From the NCBI RefSeq assembly GCF_008831285.2, contig NW_022204645.1:1-30793 (forward strand): a stretch of 30,793 nt of DNA, in the 5' to 3' direction. Position numbers and translations under genes: made by a program. Shown piece after piece: positions 30,785 to 30,793 of this stretch. Under the pieces are notes generated by a model. It did not search any database. It saw nothing but the letters and a program-made list of their open reading frames with translations, and was not told the DNA's origin. Each line of letters begins with the position of its first letter. The stretch's first letter is position 1. This DNA comes from Nymphaea colorata (taxonomy: Eukaryota; Streptophyta; Magnoliopsida; Nymphaeales; Nymphaeaceae).

Positions 30785-30793
30785 GGGGTTGGG
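30785..30793. repeat. Right telomere, truncated G4T2
   Basis: The window ends GGGGTTGGG, the G-rich strand of the same repeat as the left end and in the orientation expected for a right chromosome end. Only nine bases are present. Confidence 0.8.

Overview
This window looks like an essentially complete macronuclear chromosome of a ciliate. It opens with about 96 bases of C4A2 telomere repeat and closes with GGGGTTGGG, the same repeat in the other orientation and cut short. The genes use a reassigned code. In-frame UAG and UAA fall on invariant glutamates of conserved proteins: NAD+ synthetase, EF-hand protein, AlkD-type repair protein, CK1-like kinase, MORN protein and a uridine-kinase-like protein. 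Every confident gene end is UGA. UAR = Glu with UGA as stop is the code known from peritrichs (Vorticella, Opisthonecta and relatives), and C4A2 telomeres fit an oligohymenophorean. I infer a peritrich or a close relative.

Layout: about 25 closely packed genes on both strands, with spacers mostly of 20-110 bases. From the left these are: TTLL (+); coiled-coil, MORN and AlkD-like proteins (-); a secreted EF-hand protein and a SUN-domain membrane protein (+); a small unknown (-); an EF-hand protein, a two-helix membrane protein, a small acidic ORF and a uridine-kinase-like protein (+); glutamine-dependent NAD+ synthetase (-); two unknowns (+); two secreted proteins and an unknown (-); a degenerate kinase (+); a coiled-coil protein (-); a beta-lactamase-fold serine hydrolase and a small unknown (+); selenoprotein K and a CK1-like degenerate kinase (-); an F-BAR protein (+); and a seven-helix membrane protein that probably continues into a coiled-coil tail (-).

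The most interesting object is a short minus-strand gene at 25215-25473 that I read as selenoprotein K. It has one membrane helix with the family pattern, a Gly/Arg/Asn-rich tail, a 19-base intron and a C-terminal Gly-Gly-UGA-Gly-Gly-Gly-UGA. About 35 bases downstream is a stem-loop with all parts of a type II SECIS element. UGA would therefore be both the sole stop and selenocysteine in a genome where UAA and UAG mean glutamate.

Two further features affect annotation. Introns are tiny (19-22 bases, usually 20). Many conserved genes are broken by single-base frame changes. Almost every one I traced has the sign of one lost base, mostly at short homopolymers, so I treat them as sequence errors rather than pseudogenes.

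Functionally the window is a mixed set: cilium and cytoskeleton (TTLL, EF-hand, MORN, coiled coils), endomembrane (SUN, selenoprotein K, secreted proteins, F-BAR), NAD and nucleotide metabolism, and DNA repair. I see no tRNA, rRNA, CRISPR array or transposon.
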